Shown: positions 32,378 through 44,248 of the stretch, one piece after another
How positions within the stretch are numbered: position 1 is the first letter of the stretch
Layout: every line of letters starts with the position of its first letter
Origin: Zanthoxylum bungeanum
Lineage: Eukaryota; Streptophyta; Magnoliopsida; Sapindales; Rutaceae
Assembly (NCBI GenBank): GCA_019454045.1
Contig: SKCR01017740.1
Span: 62,001-126,000, forward strand
Direction: 5' to 3'
Length of the DNA: 64,000 bases
Notes under the pieces: model-generated
The model's input: the letters and a program-made list of their open reading frames with translations, nothing else
Told to the model about the DNA's origin: nothing
Databases searched by the model: none
Made by a program: the position numbers and the translations under genes

Positions 32378-33186
32378 GATTCTAGAATCTATAAATAGAA
32401 AAGAGTTTTCAAAAATTCAAACAATTCGAATTCAACATTGTGGTTGGCTCTAATATGGTTTCAGCGAAAAAGGGTCATAATCAACAAATCGCAAATAGGG
32501 GATCAAAATGGATCGCGGCTCTACACGAATTTAACTGTTTGAATTGTGGTGAGGGTTCGTTCATATTGTACGACTCATGTGATCTTATCCATTGTTAGAA
32601 TTTTTTCTCGAACTCGAACAAATCATGAATTTTTCTAGCCTAATATTATCTTTTTTTCCTAAACTTCCAGTATGCCAAAGAAATTGACTACTTGAACGAT
32701 AGAATTTGAGGAAGGCTAGTGATGATTGAGTTTAAGAGGGGTCTCAAAGAAATTTCCTCATGTCGGGGATGTTATGGTACTCGTTTAGCATCACGAGACC
32801 CTTTCATGGAACCAGAGACCTCCATCTCTCATTGCATTGAGATTGCTTGCACCTAAGCAAGCTGGAAGGTTACCTGTTAGGGATATCGCCGAAAATCTCC
32901 TACTCTTGAAGAGAAAGGCCAAGATAGTTCACGCTTTGCTGCAAAAGATAGTTGTTCACGCTTTACGAGAAACCCGCAACCACTTCGGTACTTTGCTTAT
33001 AGATTTTTTAGGTTATGCAATAGAAGGCTCTGAATCCCCCATGCTTGCAGAAATGAATGTATCAGAAGGGGGCTGGGTTATATTTCCAGGCCGGACGGGA
33101 GGTGAAGGCCATAAGAGAGTCTTGTATGGATTTGCATTCTAAGGGTCATGGTAGACGGCTATGGCCGGAAGAGAGGGTGAATCCCC
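32378..33186 (+). other. Organelle-like DNA, origin unresolved
   Basis: Continues the organelle block with less AT-rich text than the surrounding transposons. Plant mitochondrial origin is likely (mitochondrial genomes often hold plastid fragments), but I could not name a gene. It contains one 101-codon ORF (separate entry). Element C interrupts it at 33187; it resumes at 42675. Confidence 0.45.
32837..33142 (+). CDS. Hypothetical 101-aa ORF in the organelle-like block
   Basis: Reads MRLLAPKQAGRLPVRDIAEN and ends in KRVLYGFAF. It contains an internal duplication (KIVHALLQ / KIVVHALRE) matching a repeated DNA stretch AAGATAGTT...CACGCTTT. No signal peptide, membrane segment or known motif. 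It may be a mitochondrial ORF fragment or chance. Composition is closer to organelle DNA than to the flanking elements. Confidence 0.2.
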   Translation: MRLLAPKQAGRLPVRDIAENLLLLKRKAKIVHALLQKIVVHALRETRNHFGTLLIDFLGYAIEGSESPMLAEMNVSEGGWVIFPGRTGGEGHKRVLYGFAF

Positions 33187-35564
33187 TGTTGGGGTTTTAT
33201 TGGGAATTACAAGGTTAGCGCAGTGGAACGCGGAAAAAACGATTTCTCCGATTTCAAAATTTTTTTATTGGAACAATTAAATAAACTTATTTATTTAATT
33301 AATCAATACTTAAATTATGAAATATAACCTAAGAAATCATATTCTTTTAATTACAAAATTACCCCAAACTTTTACAAATTAATTATTTTAGTTTTAAATA
33401 GGTCAATTACATATTTAATTAATTCCAAAATAATTTTTACAAGTTTGCTACAAAACCAGAAATATTTTCCATATTTGCGCCACTGCCCAGATTTTTCTGG
33501 AATTTACAAAACAGCCCGGAATTTTAATTAATTGCAATTTGGCCCAATTTGTTCAAAACATGTCAAGGTCAAATCCAATTAATCCCAAATTTTACATGCA
33601 TCAAATATACATCAAATTAAAAATTATATATGAAAAGCCCCAAAATTTGAGTGGGATAAGAACCATAATTTCACAAATCACTCAAATTGGGCAATTTACA
33701 CTAAATTAATAAAATTCAATACTTTAATCTTCAAATTACTACACCAATTAATCCTCACCATTATGAAATTAATCAAGAACAATTCTAGGCTAATTATGAA
33801 TGACTAATTAACTCTAGAATAGCAACTTTAATTTTCTAATTAATTTATTAAGCTTAATTACATTAATAAGCAAATAAATTAATTCTGCATGCTTAAACAC
33901 ATCCAACAAGCATCCAACAAATTTAATTACAAACTAAAAGAGTAGAGACATGATCTTAACATCACAATCGAAGATAAGAAATATTGAAACAATTTTCATG
34001 AAGAAGAAGAAAGAAAATTAACTTACAAAATCCAATTTTGCCTTTGATTTCCTTTTTTCTTTCTTTTTGCTCTCAATTCTCTCTTTGTAATTTTTGTTGA
34101 AGTTGTCTAAGTTGGTAAAATGAATCAAAACAATTTTGATATACACAAACCCTCATGGCCGAAATTTTCAAATAAAAAATTAAATATCTAATACAAAAAT
34201 TTGTTTGATTTTAATTGGTCCAAATTTTGCTAAATTAAAGTAACACTTTAACTTTAATAAAGTTATCAAAAATGTGTTCCAATTAAAACTTGCCATTTCC
34301 AAATTAATCATGACTTAAAGATATTTGTTTTATAAATTATTTTAATTATTTAACAATTAAATAAATATAAATATCTTAAATATATGTATTATATTTACAT
34401 TAAATATCTCAAACACATATATTCATGATATAATTATAAATATCACAAATTGATATTTATTTAATGTGTATTTAATAATATCAAATATTAAATACAAATA
34501 CACATTAATTCGGAAATGACCGCTAGGTCCCGATTGCATGTATTTACCGTTTAACCATTAAACGAGTTATAAATAATCAGTATTATTCATAACAGTTGCC
34601 CTAGTGCTCTACGAGTAAATTTCATTAGTGAGACTCTCTAGATTCAGGCATATCCATCACGAAATCAAATTACGTGTCTATAATTCACCCACCCAAAATT
34701 ATGACGAACACAGATAAACTCACTGAATCATACATGTCGAGGTCACTCCATATGTATAATCATCCTCCGTCACAGGTATCCGGATAATCCAGAGATATAG
34801 ATACATACGTCAAATCTCTATAGATATAATCACGTCGACGTTTCAATTAGCAATCCCTCGAAAAACACTTAGAACTAATTTCTAAAGTGTACCACTAGCC
34901 CATGGATTTAACAGATTACTAATACCATATTGAATACATATACTCTATACACATAGCTGACGGATCCTATCTTGATACACACAGGATATCCTGAGCATCA
35001 GTCCACACCCAACGAACAAGCGGAGGTCTGATCTAAATAGATCGGTGACGTGACTGCCATCTAAGTGTGGAGGATAACTCAGATATCCACAGTGGTATCT
35101 AAAGTCAAAGAATCACTATGCTCACTCAACCCGAGAAAATTCTTATTGACGTTGGTGTACCATCCATTAAGAATCTTCGGTGAGTCGTTCAGTGTTTATC
35201 CGCTATAAACACTTACACGTCTATACGAGTCTCCAAGACTCATGGTTCACTGAGAAACCATCAGAATCCAAGATTCCAATATAAGACATGTACAAGTCTC
35301 TACGGGTTTACTTTACTGACCAAGTAGTGTAAACCTTGACCGGGAACTGTCTAAGAATGACAACGTCATGATACAACTTAATATCAGTTGCGACGCTTTT
35401 GCAACAGTATCATAACTAATCATTCTAAGGTCAGTTACTTCTTTACCATATTAAAGAAAAAGTTATATAAAAGAAACTATTCATTTTCTTCATAATAAAA
35501 CGTTACATTAGTATTTACATAGAAATATGTAATAAAATTGGCGTTCGGAGCACCAACCCTAACA
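33187..35564 (-). repeat. Element C 3' LTR (left)
   Basis: 2378 bp. It differs from the right copy by scattered substitutions and short indels. No coding sequence. Confidence 0.93.
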
Positions 35565-35580
35565 AAATCTCCAACTTGCT
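35565..35580 (-). other. Element C polypurine tract
   Basis: On the minus strand AGCAAGTTGGAGATTT directly precedes the 3' LTR, the usual copia tract (GTTGGAGATT). Confidence 0.75.
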
Positions 35581-35952
35581 CTAGTGCCAATATTGATTGT
35601 ATCTAATACCCATCGACTCCACATGTTTATCAAATAACTTCGGAGGTATGGCTTTCGTTAGCGGGTCTGCTGCATTATCTTCACTTGGTAACTTGCACAC
35701 GACAATGTCCCATCGCGACACAATCTCTCGAATGATATGGTACTTTCGTTCCACATGCTTCGATTTCTGATGTGCCATCAGTTCTTTTGCTTGGGCAATG
35801 GCTCCAGTATTATCAAAGTATAACGGAATCGGATTCTCGATACTTGGGACTACTCCCAATTCTGTGATAAAGTTCATAACCCATACAGCTTCCTTTGCAG
35901 CTTCTGAAGCTGCAATATATTCCGCCTCTATGGTGGAATCAGTTGTCGACCC
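35581..35952 (-). pseudogene. Element C RNase H
   Basis: The minus-strand ORF 35581-35877 reads LYFDNTGAIAQAKELMAHQKSKHVERKYHIIREIV and ends in LTKAIPPKLFDKHVESMGI, the copia RNase H C-terminal half with the catalytic DN and HVE boxes. The upstream part (EAEYIAASEAAKEAVW-type text, about 35880-35952) continues in another reading after a stop following WKSSK. It degrades the RNA in RNA:DNA hybrids during replication. Confidence 0.87.
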
Positions 35953-37205
35953 CTATTTGGAACTCTTCCAACAAACTGCACCACCGTTAAGGGTAAACAT
36001 AAATCTTGATGTAGACTTTCTATCATCAGGATCCGATTGGAAATCGGAATTCGTATACCCATTAACTTGCAGTTCGTTTCCTCTATAAATAATAAACTTA
36101 TCCTTGGTACCTTTAAGATACTTGAGGATATGTTTAATGGCCATCCAATGGTCATTTCCTGGACTGGACTGATATCTGCTCGTCACACTGACTACGAAGC
36201 TGATATCAGGCCTAGTACATAACATAGCATACATGATGCTGCCCAAACACGAAGCATAAGGTTGATTAGACATTTTAATCTTCTCATCTTCTGTTTGCGG
36301 ACACATCTTCTTCGAAAGATGTAAGCCATGTCTGAACAGAATGTTTGTTGTCTTATAGTTAACAAAATTATATCGTTCTAAGATCTTATCTATGTACGTT
36401 GATTGGGATAACCCAATAAGCTTCTTTTCTCTATCTCTATAGAGTTTTATGCCCAAGACATAAGAAGCTTCACCCAGGTCCTTCATGGAGAAATTATTAC
36501 AGAGGTAAGATTTGACGCCTTGCATCATCCCAATATCATTCCCAATGATAAGGATGTCATCAACATAGAGAATTAAAAATACCACCATACTCCCACTGGC
36601 CTTCTGATACATACAAGATTCTTCCGAATTCTTGAGAAAACCAGACAATTTGATTATCTCGTCGAATCGAAGATTCCAACTTCGTGAAGCCTGTTTAAGT
36701 CCATAAATGGACTTCTTCAGCTTACATACCATGCCCGAGTTCTCGCTGGATGCAAAACTTTCTGGTGTTCCATATAGATTTCTTCATCAAGAAATCCATT
36801 TAGAAAAGCCATTTTGACATCCATTTGCCAAATCTCATAATCATGATATGCGGCAATTGATAATAAAATCTTGATGGACTTTAGCATGGCAACTGGAGAA
36901 AAAGTTTCATCGTAGTAACTCCAGGTCACTGCGAGTAACCTTTAGCTACCAGTCGGCCTTAAAGTTTCAACCTTTCCATCGGGCCCTCGCTTCCTCTTGT
37001 AAATCCATTTACAACCGATAGGAACAATTCTTTCGGGAAGCGGAACCAAGTTCCAAACTTGATTCTCATAAATTGAGTCCATTTCGGAATTCATCGCGTC
37101 TTGCCACTTCACAGAGTCGATGTCCAACATCGATTCTCTATAGGTAAAAGGGTCAGTCTCTTCTAAGAAGAGAACATTGAGACTCTTTTCTTGTATCAAA
37201 TACAA
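35953..37205 (-). pseudogene. Element C reverse transcriptase
   Basis: Three minus-strand stretches make up RT. 36942-37205 has WQDAMNSEMDSIYENQVWNLV and PIGCKWIYKRKRG. 36717-36929 has YDETFSPVAMLKSIKILLSIAAYHDYEIWQMDVKMAFLNG (first catalytic Asp in MDVK). 35953-36732 is 259 codons with VCKLKKSIYGLKQASRSWN, the intact LYVDDILIIGND box (YVDD at 36556-36567), FSMKDLGEASYVLGIKLYRD and PYASCLGSIMYAMLCTRPDISF. Frameshifts near 36935 and 36725 separate them. RT is the best preserved domain of this element. Confidence 0.9.
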
Positions 37206-37399
37206 GCGTTCAGGAGGTCTAGATACCCTTTGTGACCTACGGAGTGTGTGTGTTGAAGGTTCTCCATCTTCTTGAACTACAGGATCCTCAATTAGTTCGT
37301 TGGTTCCAGGATGTACTTCATCAAGTTCAACCTATCTATGATCACCACCTTCAGCCAAAAATTCTATTTCTAGAAATTTTACGAAGCGAGCTACAAACA

Positions 37400-38290
37400 C
37401 ATTTCGATGCTCGGTATCATAGAATAAATATCCTTTCGTATTTGAAGGATATCCAACAAACCTAAACTTCTGCCCTCGAGGCAAAAGCTTATCTTGCTTA
37501 GCAGGACACCCTCAAATCTTAATATAACTAAGATTTGATTTCCTACCGTTCCATATCTCATACGGAGTCGTAGCAACAGCCTTGGAAGGAATATTGTTCA
37601 AAAGATGTGCGACAATTAAAAGAGCATAACCCCATAAATAATAGGGTAAATCTGTATAACTCAACATCGATCGGACCATATCTAATAAAGTCCGATTTCT
37701 CCTCTCAGATACTCATTATGTTGCAGAGTACCAGGAGGAGTATATTGAGCGAGAATCCCATTCTCCTTTAAATAACTAGTGAACTCTCCACTCATATATT
37801 CACCGCCTCGATCAGATCGAAAACATTTAATATATTGACCAGTTTGTTTCTCAACTTCATTTCAGAATTCTTTGAACTTTTCAAAGGTTTCTGATTTATG
37901 TCTCATCAAATAGACATAAACCGTACCGTGACAAATCATCGGTAAAGGTGACGAAGTAAGAAAAGCCACTGTGAGCAGTTTGACTTAAGGGACCACATAC
38001 ATCAGAATGTACGAGTTCCAACAAGTCATTGGCTCGGTGTCCAACACCTAAAAATGAGACTTTAGTCATTTTACCCCGAATAAAAGATTCGTAAGTTGGA
38101 TAAGGTTCAATGGTGAGATCATGTATCAAACCATTCTTAACCAATTGGGTTAGGCGTTTCACGCTATATGACCTAACCTCATGTGCCAGAGTTCAATATT
38201 ATTTATATCAGATTGTTTACGTTTATTTATTCCAGTATTAAAGATATCTTGTGAGGTACGCAATATGTAATGACCATGCTCATTTGGACA
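37400..38290 (-). pseudogene. Element C integrase
   Basis: On the minus strand, ELWHMRLGHIA (zinc ligands) ends one ORF. 37896-38162 carries ELVHSDVCGPLS and YFVTFTDDLSRYG with the first catalytic Asp. About 37690-37860 reads SDRGGEYMSGEFTSYLKENGILAQYTPPGTLQHN (second Asp; the Glu region is degenerate). 37400-37576 has the C-terminal part. The zinc Cys pair (normally C-x2-C) reads YESF, so it is lost. Confidence 0.83.
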
Positions 38291-38650
38291 ACAAAGGATC
38301 TGAATATTACAACTATCATATAAATATAAAGAACGATTCTTAATATTTACATTATAACCTTCAGTATCTAATACAAAAAAGAACATAATATTCGCCACAC
38401 ATCCTGGCACAAAATAGCAGTCATGCAACAAAAGTCTCCCACTGGGTAAGGGAATCTCACATACGCCCACTGCAACTGCATCCAGAGAGTCGCCACTCCT
38501 GAACCGCAACTGTATCTCCCAATATTTCAGCCGTCTACTTCCCGTCAGCACCTGCAACATATTACAAATGTGAATAGGACAAGCAGAATCCAAAATCCAA
38601 TTTGATGTAATAGCTTCACAAGCCAAAGAGATATCAATAATAGGAAAAAT
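38291..38650 (-). pseudogene. Element C protease and pre-integrase region
   Basis: The minus-strand ORF 38159-38626 starts near ITSNWILDSACPIHICN, the copia protease active site with the usual DSG or DTG changed to DSA. It continues with SGDSLDAVAVG, LLLHDCYFVPGCVANI and the pre-integrase domain. The protease frees Gag and enzymes from the polyprotein. The Gly-to-Ala change at the active site probably weakens it. Confidence 0.82.
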
Positions 38651-38695
38651 AAAAGTACCTGATGTCGATGCTCTTTCCTTCCTGAGTTGCGCAGA

Positions 38696-39507
38696 TAGTC
38701 CGGGCAGTTACGTTTCCAGTGCCCGACTTATGGCTGCGTGGTGGCACTTATCTTCAGAAGCTCTCTTGGGCTTCGCCGTCTTACCTTGCGAAGGAATATT
38801 GAAACCCTTCTGCTTCTTTCCTTTAGACTTCTTCCCCTTCGACTTGGATTGGGAAGAAGCGGAAAGTGAAGTGGGTTTCGGAAGGCGAGTCGGAACTCCA
38901 TTCCTTAAATCTTCCTCTGTTGTGAGAAGCATCCTATACAACTCACGGTAAGAACAGTGAATCCCATTCATGTTAAAGTAATGACGAACTGGCGATATGA
39001 AGCCGGGAGTGAACCGAGAATGACACTACGGCCAAGAGTCTTATTCAGAGGGAAATCTTGTCGCCTCAACTGCTCGATCAAATCGATCAAGTGAAGCACA
39101 TGCGGGCTCACAGCCTGCCCCTCATCAAGTTTAGAATGGAACAATTCCATCAAAACTTTATGAACAATGACCTGTTCCTGGTTCATGAACGATTCACGAA
39201 GTTGTGTCATCATGTTATATGCATCGTGCATCTCCCAATAAGTCTTCTTAAGCTCAGAAGAAAGAGAACTCAAGATTAATGATTTAACCATTAAATCATC
39301 ATCCTTCCATCGCTGGAAAGTCTCACGTTCTTCAGGTAATGCATCAGGTGATATAGCAAGCAGTAATGGACCTTCCAAAATATACCCCAGTTTCTCGGAA
39401 TTGAGGACAATCCTCAAGTCCATATCCCAATCTGCAAAGTTTTCTGCGCCTTTCAGTTTGTTCGTATCAAGCATACGTGCAAAAGGATTGGGTGGAGGTG
39501 CCGCCAT
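38696..39507 (-). pseudogene. Element C gag
   Basis: The start ATG at 39507 on the minus strand reads MAAPPPNPFARMLDTNKLKG, then ADWDMDLRIVLNSEKLGYILEG, LSSELKKTYWEMHDAYNMM and VSPHVLHLIDLIEQLRRQDFPLNKTLGRSVILGSLPASYRQF. A frameshift near 38968 leads to 38708-38971, ending in a Lys-rich stretch and CHHA..., a zinc knuckle split by small indels (its other ligands lie in the neighbouring frames at about 38700-38735). Gag forms the particle and binds RNA. The upstream MFLCLFDRFT codons are not homologous, so 39507 is preferred as start. Confidence 0.87.
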
Positions 39508-40267
39508 CGTAAATCTATCAAATAGACAGAGAAACAACGGTCAGTAAATAAACAGATAAAAGATTATAACAGTTTCATAATATATCATAAAGCATTAACT
39601 AGATCATGGATTTTTAATCTAAAAATGACCCTCCCACTATTTCATGCAATACTGTAATCCCCAAACAGAATACAAAACATGCGATAATCAAATCATAACA
39701 TAATAGTGAAAGGTGGACCCCATGAATATATTTCAGCTCACAGCTTTGGCACGTTCTCGCCTACGTATATTCATTTAGGTAGACAACACATTGTCGATCA
39801 CTCAATAGTGACTCATGGGTTTTCGGTCCTGGTCGTTTCTCGTTGTGACAGCTTTGGCACGTTCACAAGGAGGTGTACCAAGGTCAAACTTGTCAATGAT
39901 GAATTCAAGATACTTACGTAACCCTGACAGCTTTGGCACGTTCAGGATTCCGCTTTCGCTTGAATTCACCTAATATCAAATATATCCGGTACAGATAAAT
40001 TTCTACCAGCCATATCCTCACAGCTTTGGCACGTTCTCGGATATAGTCGTAGAAAGTTACCGATAAGCGATATTGACAAGACGGACCGATTAATATACAT
40101 CAAATACATATTAAATTATAAACCTTATTTTAAAGAGATTTTCCGCTAAAGATGTATTAATTTATTTAATCAAATTAAATAAGTACAAGCATGCATTAAA
40201 GTCAAGATTAAAGTCAATATTGAATTTTCAAGGCATAATCATATATCGGGGTTCCAGAATCAGACTC
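39508..40267 (-). other. Element C untranslated leader
   Basis: About 760 bp between the primer site and gag with no coding potential. It carries the four-copy stem-loop array described separately. Confidence 0.8.
39722..40062 (-). repeat. Four-copy GCCAAAG stem-loop array in element C leader
   Basis: The 16-mer CAGCTTTGGCACGTTC (plus strand; RNA sense GAACGTGCCAAAGCTG) occurs exactly at 39741, 39849, 39928 and 40021. Each copy is the apex of an inverted repeat of different sequence: ATGAATATA/TATATTCAT (39722, 39766); TTGTGA/TCACAA (39843, 39863); CCTGA/TCAGG (39923, 39942) with outer TGAATTCAAG/CTTGAATTCA (39900, 39959); and ATATCC/GGATAT, TTTCTAC/GTAGAAA and CGGTA/TACCG (39987-40062). Constant loops on covarying stems indicate a selected RNA structure. 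Confidence 0.75.
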
Positions 40268-40279
40268 GCTCTGATACCA
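40268..40279 (-). other. Element C primer-binding site
   Basis: TGGTATCAGAGC on the minus strand, 4 bp inside the right LTR, is the canonical copia site for initiator tRNA-Met. Confidence 0.9.
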
Positions 40280-40283
40280 TTTT

Positions 40284-42674
40284 TGTTGGGGTTTTATTGG
40301 GAATTACAATATTAGCGTAGCGGAACGCGGAAAAATGATTTCTCCGATTTCAAAAAATTTTCTTGGAACAATTAAATAAACTTATTTATTTAATTAACCA
40401 ATACTTAAATTATGAAATATAACCTAAGAAATCATATTTCTTTTAATTATAAAATTACCCCAAACTTTTGCAAATTAATTATTTTAGTTTTAAATATGTC
40501 AATTACATATTTAATTAATTCCAAATTAATCCCAAAATAATTTTTACAAATTTGCTACAAAACCAGAAATATTTTCCAGATTGCGCCACTGCCCAGATTT
40601 TTCTGGAATTTACAAAACAGCCAGGATTTTAATTAATTGCAATTTGGCCCAATTTGTTCAAAACATGTCAAGATCAAATCCAATTAATCCCATATTTTAC
40701 ATGCATCCAATATACATCAAATTAAAGCTTATATATGAAAAGCCCCAAATTTGAGTGGGTTAAGAACCCTAATTTAACAAATCACTCAAATGGCAATTTA
40801 CACTAAATTAATAAAATTCAATACTTTAATCTTCAAATTACTACACCAATTAATCCTCACCATCATGAAATTAATCAAGAACAATTCTAGGCTAATTATG
40901 AATGGCTAATTAACTCTAGAATAGAAACTTTAATTTTCTAATTAATTTATTAAGCTTAATTACATTAATAAGCAAATAAATTAATTCTACATGCTTAAAC
41001 ACATCCAACAAGCATCCAACAAATTTAATTACAAACTAAAAGAGTAGAGACATGATCTTAACATCACAATTGAATCTAAGAAATATTGAAACAATTTTCA
41101 TGAAAAAGAAGAAAGAAATTAACTTACAAAATCCAATTTTGCCTTTGATTTCCTTTTTTTCTTTCTTTTGCTCTCAATTCTCTCTTTGTAATTTTTTTTC
41201 AAGTTGTCTAAGTTTGTAAAATGAATCAAAACAATTTTGATATACACAAACCCTCATGGCCGAAATTTAAAACAAAAAATTAAATATCTAATACAAAAAT
41301 TTGTTTGATTTTAATTGGTCCAAATTTTGCTAAATTAAAGTAACACTTTAACTTTAATAAAGTTATCAAAAATGTGTTCCAATTAAAACTTGCCATTTCC
41401 AAATTAATCATGACTTAAAGATATTTGTTTTATAAATTAATTTAATTATTTAACAATTAAATAAATAATAAATAAATATAAATATCTTAAATATATGTAT
41501 TATATTTACATTAAATATCTCAAATACATATATTAATGATATAATTATAAATATCACAATTGATATTTATTTAATGTGTATTTAATAATATCAAATATTA
41601 AATACAATATACATTAATTCGAAAATGACCGCTAGGTCCCCGATTGCATGTATTTACCGTTTAACCATTAAACGAGTTATAAATAATCAGTATTATTCAT
41701 AACAATTGCCCTAGTGCTCTACGAGTAAATTTCATTAGTGAGACTCTCTAGATTCAGGCATATCCGTCACGAAATCAAATTACGTGTCCATAATTCACCC
41801 ACCCGTAAATTATGAAGAACACAGATAAACTCACTGAATCATACAGGTCGAGGTCACTGCATACGTATAATCCCTCCGTCACAGGTATCCGGATTAATCC
41901 AGAGATATAGATACATACGCCAAATCTCTATAGATATAATCACGTCGACGTTTCTATTAGCAATCCCTCAAAAAACACTTAGAACTAATTTCTAAAGTGT
42001 ACCACGGGCCCATGGATTTAACAGATTACTAATACCATATTGAATACCTATACTCTATACACAGAGCTGATAGATCCTATCTTGATACACACAAGATATC
42101 CTGAGCATCAGTCCACACCCAACGAACAAGCAGAGGTGTGATCTAAATAGATCGGTGACGTGACTGCCATTTAAGTGTGGAGGATAACTCAGATATCCAC
42201 AGTGGTATCTCAAGTCAAAGAATCATTATGCTCACTCAACCCGAGAAAATTCTTATTGACGTTGGTGTACCATCCATTAAGAATCTTCGGTGAGTCATTC
42301 AGTGTTTATCCGCTATAAATACCTACACGTCTATACGAGTCTCCAAGACTCATGGTTCACTGAGAAACCATCAGAATCCAAGATTCCAATATAAGACATG
42401 TACCAGTCTCTACGGGTTTACTTTACAGACCAATTAGTTTAAACCTTGACCGGGAACTGTCTAAGAATGACAACGTCATGATACAACTCAATGTCAGTTG
42501 CGAGGCTTTTGCAACAGTATCATAACTAATCATTCTAAGGTCGGTTACGTCTTTACCATATTAAAGAAGAAGTTATATAAAAGAAACTACTTATTTTATT
42601 CATAATAAAACGTTACATTAGTATTTACATAGAAATACATAATAAAATTGGCGCTCGGAGCACCAACCCTAACA
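40284..42674 (-). repeat. Element C 5' LTR (right)
   Basis: 2391 bp, followed by the target duplication TCCCC. As the element lies on the minus strand this is the promoter-bearing LTR. No coding sequence. Confidence 0.93.
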
Positions 42675-43158
42675 TCCCCAACTCGTTGGAAGGCTTAGTG
42701 GATCCCTTGTTACTATGTAGGGGGAAGTCTTACAAGACAGCCTAGAGCAATCAGGATGTATAGGGGACTCGTTAGGGAAACAGCATCTTCTTACCGAAGG
42801 TGAAAGTAAAATGGAGGTATTTCCTTTCTCATTTCGCGTGCAACAGTGTACGAAATGAAAAATCCGTCATCGCCAACTTATAGTACTCTCTGAGAGCTTC
42901 GATTTGGTGGGTGGCTCAGGCTGTGAAATGAAGCGACGAGCCGGGATCAGAAAACCCATGTGCCGCACGTTTCTATTCTTCCTTTCACCGTTGCTGGCAT
43001 CCTGGGGGCTGCCGCAGGCCACCACAAGGTGGAGGGCTGGTCAGCACACTCCCCTGGCTGGTCGCGCCGGCCGGCTGTGGTCGGCATACCGTTTACGTGA
43101 CCATCAGCACCAAGAGCGAGTTTTTGGGGACATGGGTGTTGTGGGGGGAAATATGTGA
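42675..43158 (+). other. Organelle-like DNA, continuation
   Basis: Continues the block broken at 33186. It is clearly richer in GC than the surrounding transposons (for example GGCTGCCGCAGGCCACC near 43009). An 84-codon ORF at 42904-43158 (with FLFFLSPLLASWGLP) has no recognised family and I do not call it a gene. It is probably mitochondrial, but I could not assign a locus. Confidence 0.4.
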
Positions 43159-43544
43159 TGTTTTACCATTTTCGCGATAAGCAAAAACAATTAGGTATTT
43201 ATAGAGAAGTTTCTGGAATTTACATCAGACCCCCGAAAATTACAATCAAACCACTGTCATTGAATTTTCTTAAAAAATCACATTTTCAGCCCTTCTGATG
43301 TAAATTTTAAAAAGTGTTCAACACGAAAATTATTCGTCTCAGAAAACGAATCTAATGGTTCAAAAATCAGCTCAATCGGAGTTCGTTTGAAAGTTTTATA
43401 GCCTAAAAATATAATTTTTTTACAATATGACGATAAAATCAGAAATCACGTAACCACCACGCGTTTTCCAACATGACGAATCTTTACTTTAAAATATTCC
43501 GATCTATCTTCTAATAAATAAATTCTTATTTTCGATTACCATCC
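43159..43544. other. Noncoding flank of element F
   Basis: No gene or known repeat was recognised. The last five bases, CATCC (43540-43544), are the left target duplication of element F. Confidence 0.4.
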
Positions 43545-44240
43545 TGTAGGCATTGTATTTTTGCATGTGAAACCCGACGATGAGCCTCAATTGGAGGCAC
43601 TACCTTTTAAGTCGCGGAAGCCGCGGGAAACGGATGTCGGAAGGGAGGAGTCAAGAATTAACTCATAATCGGATTAAGTTCACTGGTTTAGCTTCGGGTT
43701 ACTTGTTGGTTGTCCATTTTAAAAATTATTCCCAGCCCAAAATACTCACAATCACCTAACCTCGGCCCAAAACCCCCGCAAGCTCACACACCTTGTCCAC
43801 ACAAACCAAACCCACCAAACAAGGCCCACACGCCCAACCAAGGTCCACACGCCCATTCACCCTAATACACACCCAAATTAAATCAAATATTAATTAAATT
43901 AAGTATTAACTAAATGAAATATTAATTAAATTAAATAAATAAAGAATTAAATCATTTACCAAATTAAATAAAACATAAAATAAAATCATGCCTAACTTAG
44001 ATAAATCAAATATACTACATACTAAATTAAAAAGATGTTATGCCTAATTAAATCAATCCTAACCAATTAAAAAATATTGTATTCCTAAACCAACACAAAT
44101 TAAATATTCAACCTTCCTAATTTGAACCAAATTTGTCCCCCCTCAATCTAATCTTTTCCTTGTTGGATACCAAATCAAATCCTTGCTCTTAATGCCAAAT
44201 CCTATTCATTGTGAGATAAGGAGTAACCCTAACCCTTCTC

Positions 44241-44248
44241 TATATAAA
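44241..44248 (+). promoter_or_regulatory. TATA box of element F LTR1
   Basis: TATATAAA, conserved at 51945 and 59631. In LTR2 and LTR3 it is preceded by a perfect 10-bp palindrome. Confidence 0.6.

Larger units (their letters stand above)
33187..42674 (-). mobile_element. Element C: Ty1/copia retrotransposon, nearly complete
   Basis: A 9.5-kb minus-strand element. LTRs 33187-35564 and 40284-42674 both run TGTTGGGGTTTTATTGGG to CCAACCCTAACA. The primer site lies beside the right LTR and the polypurine tract beside the left LTR. It is flanked by a perfect 5-bp target duplication TCCCC (33182-33186 and 42675-42679). Gag, protease, integrase, RT and RNase H are all recognisable with scattered breaks. 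It split an organelle-derived block. Confidence 0.95.

Noticed and set aside
37232..37465. Plus-strand ORF opposite the element C integrase
   Set aside because: Shadow of the minus-strand coding region, without family resemblance.
39741..40036. CRISPR-like spacing of four identical 16-mers
   Set aside because: Plant retroelement context, short repeat, pairing of the spacer flanks and a matching array in a second copia family point to RNA hairpins, not CRISPR.
42904..43158. 84-codon ORF in the organelle-like block as a mitochondrial gene
   Set aside because: It has a hydrophobic stretch but no recognised motif; I could not assign it to any known mitochondrial protein.
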